Source: Entomomonas sp945283395 (GTDB taxonomy: Bacteria; Pseudomonadota; Gammaproteobacteria; Pseudomonadales; Pseudomonadaceae). From it: a stretch of 64,000 nt of DNA. The notes under the pieces were generated by a model. That model was given only the letters and a program-made list of their open reading frames with translations, did no database searches and was not told the DNA's origin. Where the stretch lies: the NCBI GenBank assembly GCA_946480835.1, contig CAMLLC010000012.1, forward strand, positions 1 to 64,000, read 5' to 3'. Made by a program: the position numbers and the translations under genes. Shown here piece by piece: positions 18,163-26,886 of the stretch. The number at the start of each line of letters is the position of its first letter. Within the stretch, counting starts at the first letter, position 1.

Positions 18163-18342
18163 ATGACAACTTTTTCAATTGTATTAACCTTACTACTGAT
18201 AGCTTGTTTCTTGTTAGGTTTTGGCTTTCAATTCCGTAAGTATAACTGGGGAATAGCCATTATGTGGCTAGGGGCTACCATTATGTTATCTGCCATAGGT
18301 TATAAGATATATGATATAACCCACTATATCATTTACTCATAA
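18163..18342 (+). CDS. Small two-helix membrane protein, unknown
   Basis: A 59-aa open frame beginning MTTFSIVLTLLLIACFLLG, 14 nt after the helicase stop and preceded by AAGGATATGGATA. It has two hydrophobic segments (about 4-20 and 31-48) separated by FQFRKYNWG, a positively charged loop, and ends in an aromatic tail. I do not recognise the family. Spacing and SD suggest co-transcription with the helicase gene. Real translation is likely but unproven. Confidence 0.6.
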   Translation: MTTFSIVLTLLLIACFLLGFGFQFRKYNWGIAIMWLGATIMLSAIGYKIYDITHYIIYS

Positions 18343-18641
18343 AATTCTTTGGTAGAAAACGATTTAGTCAACCATAATACATATAGCTAAATCCATGCTA
18401 TCGATGACTATTTTTTATAATTTAATATGAGTTTTTAGTTAAATAATGCATGACTATTTATATAATGCCTTCATCCAAGGCCAAGCATTATAATCTTGTT
18501 ATTAGAATAATGTATTTAAGTTAAATTCTAAATAATGGCTCATATGTTTTTTCTCTATCGATCAAAAAGTAAGGCCATTATTTTTAGAATATGCATATTC
18601 AATTTACTAGAGATACTTTAGGCACTGGCAGAACCTAATAT
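18343..18641. other. Convergent intergenic stretch, nothing recognised
   Basis: About 300 AT-rich bases between the small membrane protein and the lipoprotein gene, which are convergent. No strong stem-loop with a T-run was found. Confidence 0.3.
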
Positions 18642-19130
18642 CTAAGGTAATTTACAACGATCATAATTATCATAGAAAACCTTAATTAAATTATCATTAT
18701 AAGCATAATTAATAGCTATCACTGCCGAAGGACTAACATTCTGCTTATCCCACGTAGCATATTGACCGGGCCTTTCTATTGTAGAATTACCATAAAATTC
18801 TTCAATTTTATTTCGCACTATAGCTAAATCATTATCATTTTTAATAACTAACGAAATAGCACAAAGACCTTCTATAGAATTAATTGTATAAATAATAGAA
18901 TCAAATTTAACTCCATAATCTATAGGCAAAGTTTCACCAGCAAAATTTTGTTTTTCACTGCCTATTTCTGCTAAACTAGTATAATTTCCTATTTGCTCTT
19001 TAGTAAGCCCTTTTTGTAAACCAAATAAACCATTCCACGGTCCTGTTTTATAATTTTTTTCTGGTGAAGAACTATTACTACACCCTACGATAAATGATAA
19101 AACAATGGCAAAAACTATAGTTAAACGCAT
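18642..19130 (-). CDS. Putative lipoprotein, unknown
   Basis: A 162-aa protein with a type II signal peptide: MRLTIVFAIVLSFIVGC, lipobox IVGC with the modified Cys at residue 17, then a Ser-rich linker, so probably membrane-anchored in the periplasm. The mature part has GPWNGLFGLQKGLTKEQI and two cysteines, but no family I recognise. Start chosen at 19130 because GGAGA lies upstream and the earlier ATG overlaps it. Monocistronic; function unknown. Confidence 0.72.
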   Translation of the reverse strand: MRLTIVFAIVLSFIVGCSNSSSPEKNYKTGPWNGLFGLQKGLTKEQIGNYTSLAEIGSEKQNFAGETLPIDYGVKFDSIIYTINSIEGLCAISLVIKNDNDLAIVRNKIEEFYGNSTIERPGQYATWDKQNVSPSAVIAINYAYNDNLIKVFYDNYDRCKLP

Positions 19131-19362
19131 ATAAATCTCCATGATATTTTAACTAAAGAGAAATTTTATTTCAGAGGCTATTTTAATGTATTTACTAACA
19201 AGTTATAAGCCTTTTGTTACGGCTATTTTTTAAAATAACTTATCACGCTATATACACTAATAACAAGTATAGCTTTATTTATATGAACCATTAATATTAT
19301 ACTTAAATTGTTATATTATCTCTCTCTAAAATAGTCTTTAATTTTTAGCTTCTATTGTTACT

Positions 19363-20544
19363 ATGCAGGCTACTCAGAAACATTTATCCCATTGGCTTGT
19401 ACTTTTACTATCTGCAGCAACAGGTGTTTGTGTTGCTAGTAATTATTATGCTCAACCTTTATTACATACTATAAGCCATGATTTAGCTATTTCCTCAAGT
19501 TCAGTAGGTATTGTTATTACAATAGCTCAACTATCATATGCATTAGGCTTGGTTTTATTAGTGCCTTTAGGGGATTTAGTAGAGAGACGAAAACTAATTG
19601 TCTCAATGTTTTTCGCTTCTATGAGTGGATTGATCATTAGTGCTACAGCGCAAAATATTACATGGTTATTAATAGGTACATCTGTGTCTGGCTTCTTTGC
19701 TGTAGTAGCACAGATGATAATACCATTTGCCGCAAGCCTAGCTTCACCCTCTGGAAGAGGTCAAGTAGTAGGCACTATTATGAGTGGGCTATTATTAGGT
19801 ATTCTACTAGCAAAAACAGCGGCAGGTATTTGTTCTGACTTAGGAAGCTGGCGAACCATCTACCTAGTTGCAGCTATTACTTTATTTATTATTAATTTGC
19901 TACTTTTAAAAACTTTACCTCGCTCGCCTGCTGGCTTTCAGATGAGCTATCTACGACTGTTAGCTTCAACCTTACGACAATTTATTACGTATCCGCGCTT
20001 AATTCTCTATGCTTTCTTAGGTGCTTTAAACTTTGCCACTTTTAGCATATTATGGACTCCTATTGCCTTCGTATTAGCCAATAAACCTTATTTTTTTAAT
20101 GATACAGTTATTGGCTTATTTGGTTTAGCAGGAGCTGCAGGTGCTTTATTCGCACCTTATGTTGGCAAATTAGCAGATAAGGGAAAAAGTAATTTAGTTA
20201 TTACCTTAGGGTTTCTACTATTAATAGGCTCTTGGCTTCCACTTTATTTTAGTAAATTTTCTCTTATTTTACTGATAATAGGTATTGTACTACTAGATCT
20301 TGCAGTTCAAACTGCTCATGTCACTTGTATGAATCAAGTCTATCAACTGAATCAGGCATCAAGAAACCGCCTCAATGCCTGTTATATGATTAGTTATTTT
20401 ATTGGAGGGGCGCTTGGTTCTTTTGGCTCTATGCATATTTTTACTCTATATAATTGGTCAGGAGTAGTTATGGCAGGGACATGTACTGCACTACTTGCCC
20501 TTATTATTTGGTTAATTTTTTATCCTCAACAGAACAATGTGTAA
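19363..20544 (+). CDS. MFS transporter
   Basis: Major facilitator superfamily permease of 393 aa with about 12 hydrophobic helices. The conserved loop 2-3 motif is PLGDLVERRKLI (variant of GxLaDrxGrrxxl), and YAQPLLHTIS in helix 1 resembles the YnfM/arabinose-efflux-like drug:H+ antiporter group. It probably exports a small molecule by proton exchange; substrate unknown. Stands alone, divergent from the lipoprotein gene. Confidence 0.82.
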   Translation: MQATQKHLSHWLVLLLSAATGVCVASNYYAQPLLHTISHDLAISSSSVGIVITIAQLSYALGLVLLVPLGDLVERRKLIVSMFFASMSGLIISATAQNITWLLIGTSVSGFFAVVAQMIIPFAASLASPSGRGQVVGTIMSGLLLGILLAKTAAGICSDLGSWRTIYLVAAITLFIINLLLLKTLPRSPAGFQMSYLRLLASTLRQFITYPRLILYAFLGALNFATFSILWTPIAFVLANKPYFFNDTVIGLFGLAGAAGALFAPYVGKLADKGKSNLVITLGFLLLIGSWLPLYFSKFSLILLIIGIVLLDLAVQTAHVTCMNQVYQLNQASRNRLNACYMISYFIGGALGSFGSMHIFTLYNWSGVVMAGTCTALLALIIWLIFYPQQNNV

Positions 20545-20709
20545 AAAATAAATAACCTTTGTTTGATCAGACTAGGATATGCTTATTTGCTAAACAAATG
20601 CATTGGTTCGTTTATGGTACAAAAAGCTAAAATATTAGAGTACTAGCAACTAGCTAGCCCCTTTTTCTATTTCAGTTATAACACACGTTACTCAAATATA
20701 GTCAGTTAA

Positions 20710-21372
20710 TTATTTGTTAGGTTGATTATCACCTTTTACTTCGCTACCTTCAAATGCTAGCCTAGGATCATTGACAGAAACGAGATCTGCTAACTCATAG
20801 ACATTATGATAACCATAGCCATATAAATTAATAAAAGTTGGTATATTGAGGGCTAAAGTTATATTATTTTGATAAGTAGGTTTTCCATTTAGATCTTTTG
20901 GAGTTACTGCCATCTTACTAGCAAAATTTTGTTGGTCGTCTATAAAATTATTATTGCAATAAATAAGAATAGTGGTATTTTTATCTGGAATTATCTTGTA
21001 CAAGCTAATTTGATTATAATCTGCAAAATTTAAATGGAGAGCTCCCTTAAGATGCTTTCTATCAAACATTTCTTTTGATCTTGAATCTAAAATAATGGTA
21101 TTAGGTTCTTTAGCCTTGGCTAAAAATTCATTTACGGGAATAAGTCTTTTAGCCCTGTAATCCTCAACTTTTTTGGCTAACTTCATAAAACTATCAAAAT
21201 CAATTTTACTTGTCAGTGATTTATCTTGAGCTACAAAATAATTCGCCAAGCGTTTGACTTCACCACTATCAGCTTTATTATTTGTTTCAGCTACAGCAGT
21301 TGCTGACAATGTGCTAAATAATACCCAACTAGCTGAAAGAAAATGGCTTTTGATTAGATTAATCTTTTTCAT
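20710..21372 (-). CDS. Exported rhodanese-like domain protein
   Basis: A 220-aa protein with a signal peptide (about 1-28, ending TAVAE), so periplasmic. A rhodanese domain occupies about residues 75-195: TIILDSRSKEMFDRKHLKGA (CH2A-like) and the active-site loop ILIYCNNNF with the catalytic Cys. The loop lacks the usual glycine/arginine spacing, so sulfurtransferase activity is uncertain. I chose the ATG at 21372 over a GTG five codons upstream because the signal peptide begins there. Monocistronic; role unknown. Confidence 0.7.
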   Translation of the reverse strand: MKKINLIKSHFLSASWVLFSTLSATAVAETNNKADSGEVKRLANYFVAQDKSLTSKIDFDSFMKLAKKVEDYRAKRLIPVNEFLAKAKEPNTIILDSRSKEMFDRKHLKGALHLNFADYNQISLYKIIPDKNTTILIYCNNNFIDDQQNFASKMAVTPKDLNGKPTYQNNITLALNIPTFINLYGYGYHNVYELADLVSVNDPRLAFEGSEVKGDNQPNK

Positions 21373-21748
21373 ATTTGAGCTCTTCACTATTAAACTTTTC
21401 CAATAACAATATACATCTTTTGAACGGCTATCTAGCTTTTAAATTACCTTTTCATAAGAATTATTAATTTCTCTTTTAGATTAAAATAATTTCTCGCCAA
21501 AAATCTAGTTAAGATTATGATTACCAAATAGACAACTTAGTTACAAGATTATAATTTGAGCTGTAACCAAGTTCAACAAAAAATTAAATATTTTCAAACA
21601 GATAGAGTAATTCCTAGTAAAGATACAATATCCTTAATAGGTAGTTATAAAAAGCAATAAGTAGCATTATTTTAAATGGTAACTAATAAAACAAGCTCAT
21701 TCCAATTGCTAATGTAATCCTATTAATTATTACATAGCTGCAAAATAA
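21373..21748. other. Intergenic stretch upstream of rhodanese gene
   Basis: About 380 AT-rich bases between the rhodanese start and the sucD terminator. No coding frame with an SD and no repeat could be supported. It presumably holds the rhodanese gene promoter. Confidence 0.3.
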
Positions 21749-21774
21749 AAGACCAAACTATAAAGCTTGGTCTT
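21749..21774 (-). terminator. Terminator of the suc operon
   Basis: AAGACCAA (21749-21756) pairs with TTGGTCTT (21767-21774), about 35 bases past the sucD stop. On the minus strand the stem is followed by TTTATTTT. Confidence 0.75.
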
Positions 21775-21808
21775 AATTTATAAAATAACTAATAAAAGTA
21801 AACAATAT

Positions 21809-22690
21809 TTATTTCATTTTCCAACCAGTTACTTCTGCTAAAGCTTTACCAATATCAGCTAGTGACCGTACTGTTTTTACACCTGCATCTTCTAGCGCTG
21901 CAAACTTTTCAACTGCCGTGCCCTTTCCTCCAGAAATGATAGCACCCGCATGCCCCATACGCTTTCCAGCTGGCGCAGTTACTCCGGCGATATAAGAAAC
22001 AACTGGTTTGTTAACATTAGCTTTAATATAAGCCGCTGCCTCTTCTTCAGCATTACCACCAATTTCTCCTATCATGACAATAGCTTCTGTTTTTGGATCG
22101 GCCTGAAATAATTTTAACATATCAATAAAACTAGAACCAGGAATAGGGTCGCCACCAATACCAACACAAGTAGATTGTCCAAAACCTGCATCCGTAGTTT
22201 GTTTTACTGCTTCATAAGTTAATGTCCCAGAACGAGATATAATACCTACTTTACCAGGTAAATGAATATGCCCTGGTTGAATACCTATTTTACATTCCCC
22301 TGGAGTAATAACACCAGGGCAATTAGGGCCAATTAAGCGTACCCCTAATTCATCACATTTTACTTTAGCGTCTAACATATCAAGAGTAGGTATACCTTCT
22401 GTAATACAAACAATTAGCTTAATACCACCAAAGGCCGCTTCTAAAATAGAATCCTTACAAAAAGGGGCTGGTACATAAATAACCGAAGCATCAGCACCTG
22501 TTGCAGCTACTGCTTCTTTTACAGTATTAAATACGGGTAAATCTAAGTGCTTGCTTCCCCCCTTACCGGGTGTAACTCCACCAACCATTTTAGTCCCATA
22601 CGCAATAGCCTGCTCTGAGTGGAAGGTACCTTGACTACCAGTAAAACCTTGGCAAATAACTTTAGTTTTTTTATTTATTAAAATGCTCAT
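21809..22690 (-). CDS. sucD: Succinyl-CoA synthetase alpha subunit
   Basis: ADP-forming succinate-CoA ligase alpha subunit, 293 aa, binding CoA and carrying the phosphohistidine in GHAGAIISGGKGTA near residue 247. N-terminal Rossmann CoA domain: VICQGFTGSQGTFHSEQAI. Forms an alpha2beta2 complex with SucC and makes ATP or GTP from succinyl-CoA. It follows sucC after 2 nt and ends the sucAB-lpd-sucCD cluster with a terminator. Confidence 0.97.
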   Translation of the reverse strand: MSILINKKTKVICQGFTGSQGTFHSEQAIAYGTKMVGGVTPGKGGSKHLDLPVFNTVKEAVAATGADASVIYVPAPFCKDSILEAAFGGIKLIVCITEGIPTLDMLDAKVKCDELGVRLIGPNCPGVITPGECKIGIQPGHIHLPGKVGIISRSGTLTYEAVKQTTDAGFGQSTCVGIGGDPIPGSSFIDMLKLFQADPKTEAIVMIGEIGGNAEEEAAAYIKANVNKPVVSYIAGVTAPAGKRMGHAGAIISGGKGTAVEKFAALEDAGVKTVRSLADIGKALAEVTGWKMK

Positions 22691-22692
22691 TA

Positions 22693-23859
22693 TTATTTAC
22701 CCTCCGCTGCGGCTACTACTTTTTTAGCTGCATCTGTTAATCCATTAGCTGCAATAATATTTAGTTTACTATCAGATAATACTTTTGCACCAAGCTTTGC
22801 ATTGTTACCTTCTAAACGTACTACTACAGGTACTTTTACACCTACTTCTTTAACTGCACCAACAATACCTTCAGCAATCATATCGCAGCGTACAATGCCA
22901 CCAAAGATATTGACTAACACAGCTTTAACATTTGCATCAGAAAGTATAATTTTAAAAGCCTCGGTCACACGCTCTTTGGTTGCCCCACCACCTACGTCCA
23001 AGAAATTAGCAGGTTTACCGCCATGTAAGTTAACTATATCCATAGTGCCCATGGCAAGCCCTGCACCATTAACCATACAGCCAATATTTCCTTCTAACGC
23101 TACATAATTTAGTTCAAACTGTGCTGCATGGACCTCTCTTGGATCGTCCTGAGATGGATCTTGCATTTCTTTTAATTTAGGATGACGATATAGAGCATTA
23201 CCATCAATATTAATTTTGGCATCAAGACAATGTAAATTTCCATCTTTCTTGATAACTAGCGGGTTAATTTCTAATAACGCTAAATCATAATCTTGAAATA
23301 GCTGAGCTAACCCAATAAAAATATTTGTAAATTGTTTAACTTGATCGCCTTTTAAACCTAATTGAAAAGCTAACTCACGTCCTTGAAAAGGTTGCGCACC
23401 AATTAAAGGATCAATAGTGGCTTTTAGAATTTTGTCAGGAGTATAATGTGCTACTTTTTCAATTTCTACCCCTCCTTCAGTAGATGCCATGAAAACGATC
23501 CGACGACTAGAACGATCAATTACAGCACCTAGATAAAGTTCTTTAGCAATATCTGTACATGTTTCTACCAGCATATTGTTAACTGGTTGTCCATTCGCAT
23601 CCGTTTGATAAGTAACTAATCTTTTACCTAACCATTTAGCTGCAAAAGCTTTTGCAGCAGCAGCAGATTTTACTAATTTAACACCGCCGGCTTTGCCACG
23701 TCCGCCTGCATGAACTTGAGCTTTAATTACCCATTCTGTACCACCTATTTCTGCACAAGCGGCCTCGGCTTCTTCAGGGGTATCTACGGCGATACCTTTA
23801 GATACAGGAAGTCCATATTCAGCAAACAATTGCTTGCTTTGATATTCATGAAGATTCAT
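22693..23859 (-). CDS. sucC: Succinyl-CoA synthetase beta subunit
   Basis: ATP-grasp subunit of succinate-CoA ligase, 388 aa. Starts MNLHEYQSKQLFAEYG, the family signature; HAGGRGKAGGVK is the nucleotide-binding loop and VNIFGGIVRCD lies in the C-terminal ligase/CoA domain. Works with SucD at the substrate-level phosphorylation step of the TCA cycle. Separated from lpd by 140 bases that contain a perfect 18-bp hairpin. Confidence 0.97.
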   Translation of the reverse strand: MNLHEYQSKQLFAEYGLPVSKGIAVDTPEEAEAACAEIGGTEWVIKAQVHAGGRGKAGGVKLVKSAAAAKAFAAKWLGKRLVTYQTDANGQPVNNMLVETCTDIAKELYLGAVIDRSSRRIVFMASTEGGVEIEKVAHYTPDKILKATIDPLIGAQPFQGRELAFQLGLKGDQVKQFTNIFIGLAQLFQDYDLALLEINPLVIKKDGNLHCLDAKINIDGNALYRHPKLKEMQDPSQDDPREVHAAQFELNYVALEGNIGCMVNGAGLAMGTMDIVNLHGGKPANFLDVGGGATKERVTEAFKIILSDANVKAVLVNIFGGIVRCDMIAEGIVGAVKEVGVKVPVVVRLEGNNAKLGAKVLSDSKLNIIAANGLTDAAKKVVAAAEGK

Positions 23860-23953
23860 AAGCTTTATTTTCTCTTTGGTACTGCGTACATTAGATGATA
23901 CTCAGTTAGTATCATCACCTCATTGTTAATCTTTTTATTAACTACATTCTGGC

Positions 23954-23996
23954 AATTTAAGTAACGAGGGAATAGGACTCCCTCGTTACTTAAATT
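23954..23996. repeat. Perfect 18-bp inverted repeat between lpd and sucC
   Basis: Arms at 23954-23971 and 23979-23996 are exact reverse complements (AATTTAAG... start, GAGGGA at the inner end) with a 7-nt loop. It begins 3 bases past the lpd stop. No T-tract follows on the lpd mRNA strand, so it is not a standard terminator; an mRNA-stabilising hairpin or RNase III site that lowers sucCD expression relative to lpd is possible. Confidence 0.7.
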
Positions 23997-23998
23997 TA

Positions 23999-25435
23999 TT
24001 ATTTCTTTTTGCGATTAGCTATATGGATAGCGTGACCATTAACTGCCAACGCTGCTTCATGTACTGCTTCTGACAATGTTGGATGAGAGAAGATCATCAT
24101 ACCAATATCTTCTGCGCTTGAACCAAATTCCATGGCAATGGCTATTTGTTGTACTAATTCAGCAGCACTTGGACCTATCACATGACCGCCTAAGATACGA
24201 TCTGTTTTGGCATCAGCAATAATTTTTACAAACCCTGTAGTATCATTAGCAGCCATCGCACGGCCACTTGCAGCAAAGGGGAATACTCCTATATTAATTG
24301 CTATGCCTTCAGCTTTAAGTGCTTGTTCCGTTTTGCCTACTGATGCAATCTCAGGATGCGTATAGATTACACTAGGAATCAAACCATAACTCATTTGAGC
24401 TTTTTGTCCTGTGATGCGCTCAACTACCATAATACCTTCTTCTGAGGCTTTATGAGCAAGCATAGGGCCACGTACCACATCACCAATTGCATAAACACCA
24501 GGTACACTAGTAGCACAATAATCATCTACAAAAATAAAACCACGTTCATCTAAACTTACTCCACTGTCATCAGCTAACACATTGGTAGTAACTGGGCGAC
24601 GACCTACAGCGACAATTACCTTATCAAAAGTTATTTCCTGAGCGCCTTCAGCATCTTCATACTCAACTGTTACAGTTTTACCTTTAACATTTGAACCAGT
24701 AACCCTTGCGCCCAGTTTGATGGTTAATCCCTGTTTAGTTAACACTTTTAATGCTTCTTTAGCTACCTGCTCATCCATAGCAGGTAAAAATTTATCCATT
24801 GCTTCAAGTACAGTTACTTCAGCACCTAAACGTGCCCAAACTGAACCTAATTCTAATCCAATAACACCAGCACCTATTACACCTAGTCGTTTTGGGACTT
24901 CAGTAAAATCTAAAGCACCTGTAGAATTAACTATTGTGTCGCCATTTAGAGGGGCAGGAGGAATTTCTACAGGCCGAGAACCCGAGGCAATAATTACATT
25001 ATCTGCTATTAACGTTTCTTCTTTACCATCTAAACCTTTAACTTCAACTTGCTTATTAGCCAATAATTTACCATGACCTTCAAATAAAGTTACCCCATTT
25101 GCTTTAAAGAGCATTGCAATACCACCTGTTAAATTTTTAACAATGGTATCTTTACGAGAAATCATAGTAGGTACGTCCATGGCTAGCCCTTTTACGCTTA
25201 TGCCATGTATTTTAAAAGACTCTTCTGCATCATGGTATTTCCAGCTACTATCTAATAAAGCTTTTGAAGGTATACAACCTACATTCAGACAAGTACCACC
25301 TAATGCTGTTTTACCTTCTTTACCTTGATATTTTTCAATACAGGCAGTTTTTAGGCCTAATTGAGCTGCACGAATTGCGGCAACATAACCGCCAGGGCCA
25401 GCTCCTATTACAACCAAATCAAATTTCTGACTCAT
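23999..25435 (-). CDS. lpd: Dihydrolipoyl dehydrogenase (E3)
   Basis: FAD flavoprotein E3 of the 2-oxoglutarate dehydrogenase complex, 478 aa. FAD-binding GAGPGGYVAAIRAAQLG at the N-terminus, redox disulfide GGTCLNVGCIPSK, NAD-binding GAGVIGLELGSVW, second FAD motif AIGDV, and the C-terminal His/Glu pair HPTLSE. Reoxidises dihydrolipoamide with NAD+. Position after sucB as in Pseudomonas lpdG. Confidence 0.97.
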   Translation of the reverse strand: MSQKFDLVVIGAGPGGYVAAIRAAQLGLKTACIEKYQGKEGKTALGGTCLNVGCIPSKALLDSSWKYHDAEESFKIHGISVKGLAMDVPTMISRKDTIVKNLTGGIAMLFKANGVTLFEGHGKLLANKQVEVKGLDGKEETLIADNVIIASGSRPVEIPPAPLNGDTIVNSTGALDFTEVPKRLGVIGAGVIGLELGSVWARLGAEVTVLEAMDKFLPAMDEQVAKEALKVLTKQGLTIKLGARVTGSNVKGKTVTVEYEDAEGAQEITFDKVIVAVGRRPVTTNVLADDSGVSLDERGFIFVDDYCATSVPGVYAIGDVVRGPMLAHKASEEGIMVVERITGQKAQMSYGLIPSVIYTHPEIASVGKTEQALKAEGIAINIGVFPFAASGRAMAANDTTGFVKIIADAKTDRILGGHVIGPSAAELVQQIAIAMEFGSSAEDIGMMIFSHPTLSEAVHEAALAVNGHAIHIANRKKK

Positions 25436-25598
25436 AATTGTTTCCTTTGTATATACTCAAAACTATGTAAATAAGGTAGTAGATGCCCTACATTATAAAG
25501 AAAATAAAATAGAAAAAAATAATGCTTAATGGCTAATTATTTTCTACTCGTGTTATTTCATATACCACGCCCAAAATGGGCTTGGTGTATATCGATTA

Positions 25599-26834
25599 TT
25601 AAACATCTAATAATAATCGTGCAGGGTCTTCCAAGAAATCTTTCATAGTAACTAAGAAACTAACAGCCTCTTTACCATCTATCATACGATGATCATAAGA
25701 AAGCGCCAAGTACATCATAGGAAGAATAACTATTTCTCCCTTTACCGCCATTGGTCGCTCTTGGATTTTGTGCATACCTAAAATAGCAGTTTGAGGTGGA
25801 TTCACAATAGGGGTAGATAAAAGCGAACCAAAAACCCCACCGTTTGAGATAGTAAAAGTACCTCCCGTCATTTCTTCAATAGTTAATTTACCAGTTTTAG
25901 CTTTATTACCAAAATCTTTAATACCTGCTTCAATTTCTGCTAAACTCATAAACTCAGCATTACGCAAAATAGGGACTACTAAACCTCTATTACTAGAAAC
26001 CGCTACACCTATATCTTGATAGCCATGATATACTACATCATTACCATCAATCGAGGCATTGACTGCGGGGAAACGTTTTAATGCCTCTGTCGCTGCCTTT
26101 ACGAAGAAAGACATAAATCCTAAACGAACACCATCGTGCTTCTTTTCGAAAAGATCTTTATATTTAGTACGTAAATCCATGATAGGCTTCATGTTTACCT
26201 CATTAAAGGTAGTTAACATTGCCATAGAAGATTGCGCATCCAATAAGCGTTCGGCTACTTTAGCACGCAATCTTGTCATAGGCACACGTTTTTCAACCCT
26301 ATCATCCTGTACTGTTTGTAATACTTCAGAAGTAGAAGCCTTAGTTGAAGAAGCATTAGCAGGCGTTGTGCCAGCAGTTAATTTTTTTGCTTCAATGATA
26401 GCCACTACATCCTCTTTCCTAATACGACCACCTTTACCTGTACCCTTAATAATAGTAGGGTCAATATCATTTTCTTCAGCTAATTTACGTGCTGCTGGCG
26501 CTAAAATAAGGTCTTCATCAGCTTTGCTTTCGGCTGCATTATTTTTTTCAGTTTTTACTGTTGGGGCTACTACTGCTGAAATAGCTGCAGTAGCCAATGC
26601 CCCTTCGGTGACACTCCCTATTACTTCATTACTAACAACTGTATCACCTTCATTTTTTACAATAGTTAATACACCGTCACAAGGTGCTACCACTTCTAAC
26701 ATAACCTTGTCTGTTTCAATCTCAACCAGCATTTCATCACGCTTGACTTGTTCGCCAGATTTTTTTAACCAGTTAGCAATCGTACCATCCGCAATAGATT
26801 CGGGAAATGAGGGGGCTTTTATATCTTGAGCCAT
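25599..26834 (-). CDS. sucB: Dihydrolipoamide succinyltransferase (E2)
   Basis: E2 core of 2-oxoglutarate dehydrogenase, 411 aa. One lipoyl domain (about 1-77) with the lipoylated Lys in EIETDKVMLEV; a flexible Ala-rich linker; the E3-binding domain around 112-150 (APAARKLAEENDIDPTIIKG); and the catalytic acyltransferase domain with the active-site DHRMIDG near the end. Transfers the succinyl group from lipoamide to CoA. It starts about 50 bases after sucA, and lpd follows after 160 bases. Confidence 0.97.
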   Translation of the reverse strand: MAQDIKAPSFPESIADGTIANWLKKSGEQVKRDEMLVEIETDKVMLEVVAPCDGVLTIVKNEGDTVVSNEVIGSVTEGALATAAISAVVAPTVKTEKNNAAESKADEDLILAPAARKLAEENDIDPTIIKGTGKGGRIRKEDVVAIIEAKKLTAGTTPANASSTKASTSEVLQTVQDDRVEKRVPMTRLRAKVAERLLDAQSSMAMLTTFNEVNMKPIMDLRTKYKDLFEKKHDGVRLGFMSFFVKAATEALKRFPAVNASIDGNDVVYHGYQDIGVAVSSNRGLVVPILRNAEFMSLAEIEAGIKDFGNKAKTGKLTIEEMTGGTFTISNGGVFGSLLSTPIVNPPQTAILGMHKIQERPMAVKGEIVILPMMYLALSYDHRMIDGKEAVSFLVTMKDFLEDPARLLLDV

Positions 26835-26886
26835 TATTAAATTCCTTAAATTTGTTCGGAGTGCCTAAGCACCCACTGATTGAGTA

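Noticed and set aside
26059..26829. Long open frame of 256 codons on the plus strand within sucB
   Set aside because: It is antisense to a clear sucB gene; the protein is Ser/Thr-rich without motifs, as expected from mirrored codon bias.
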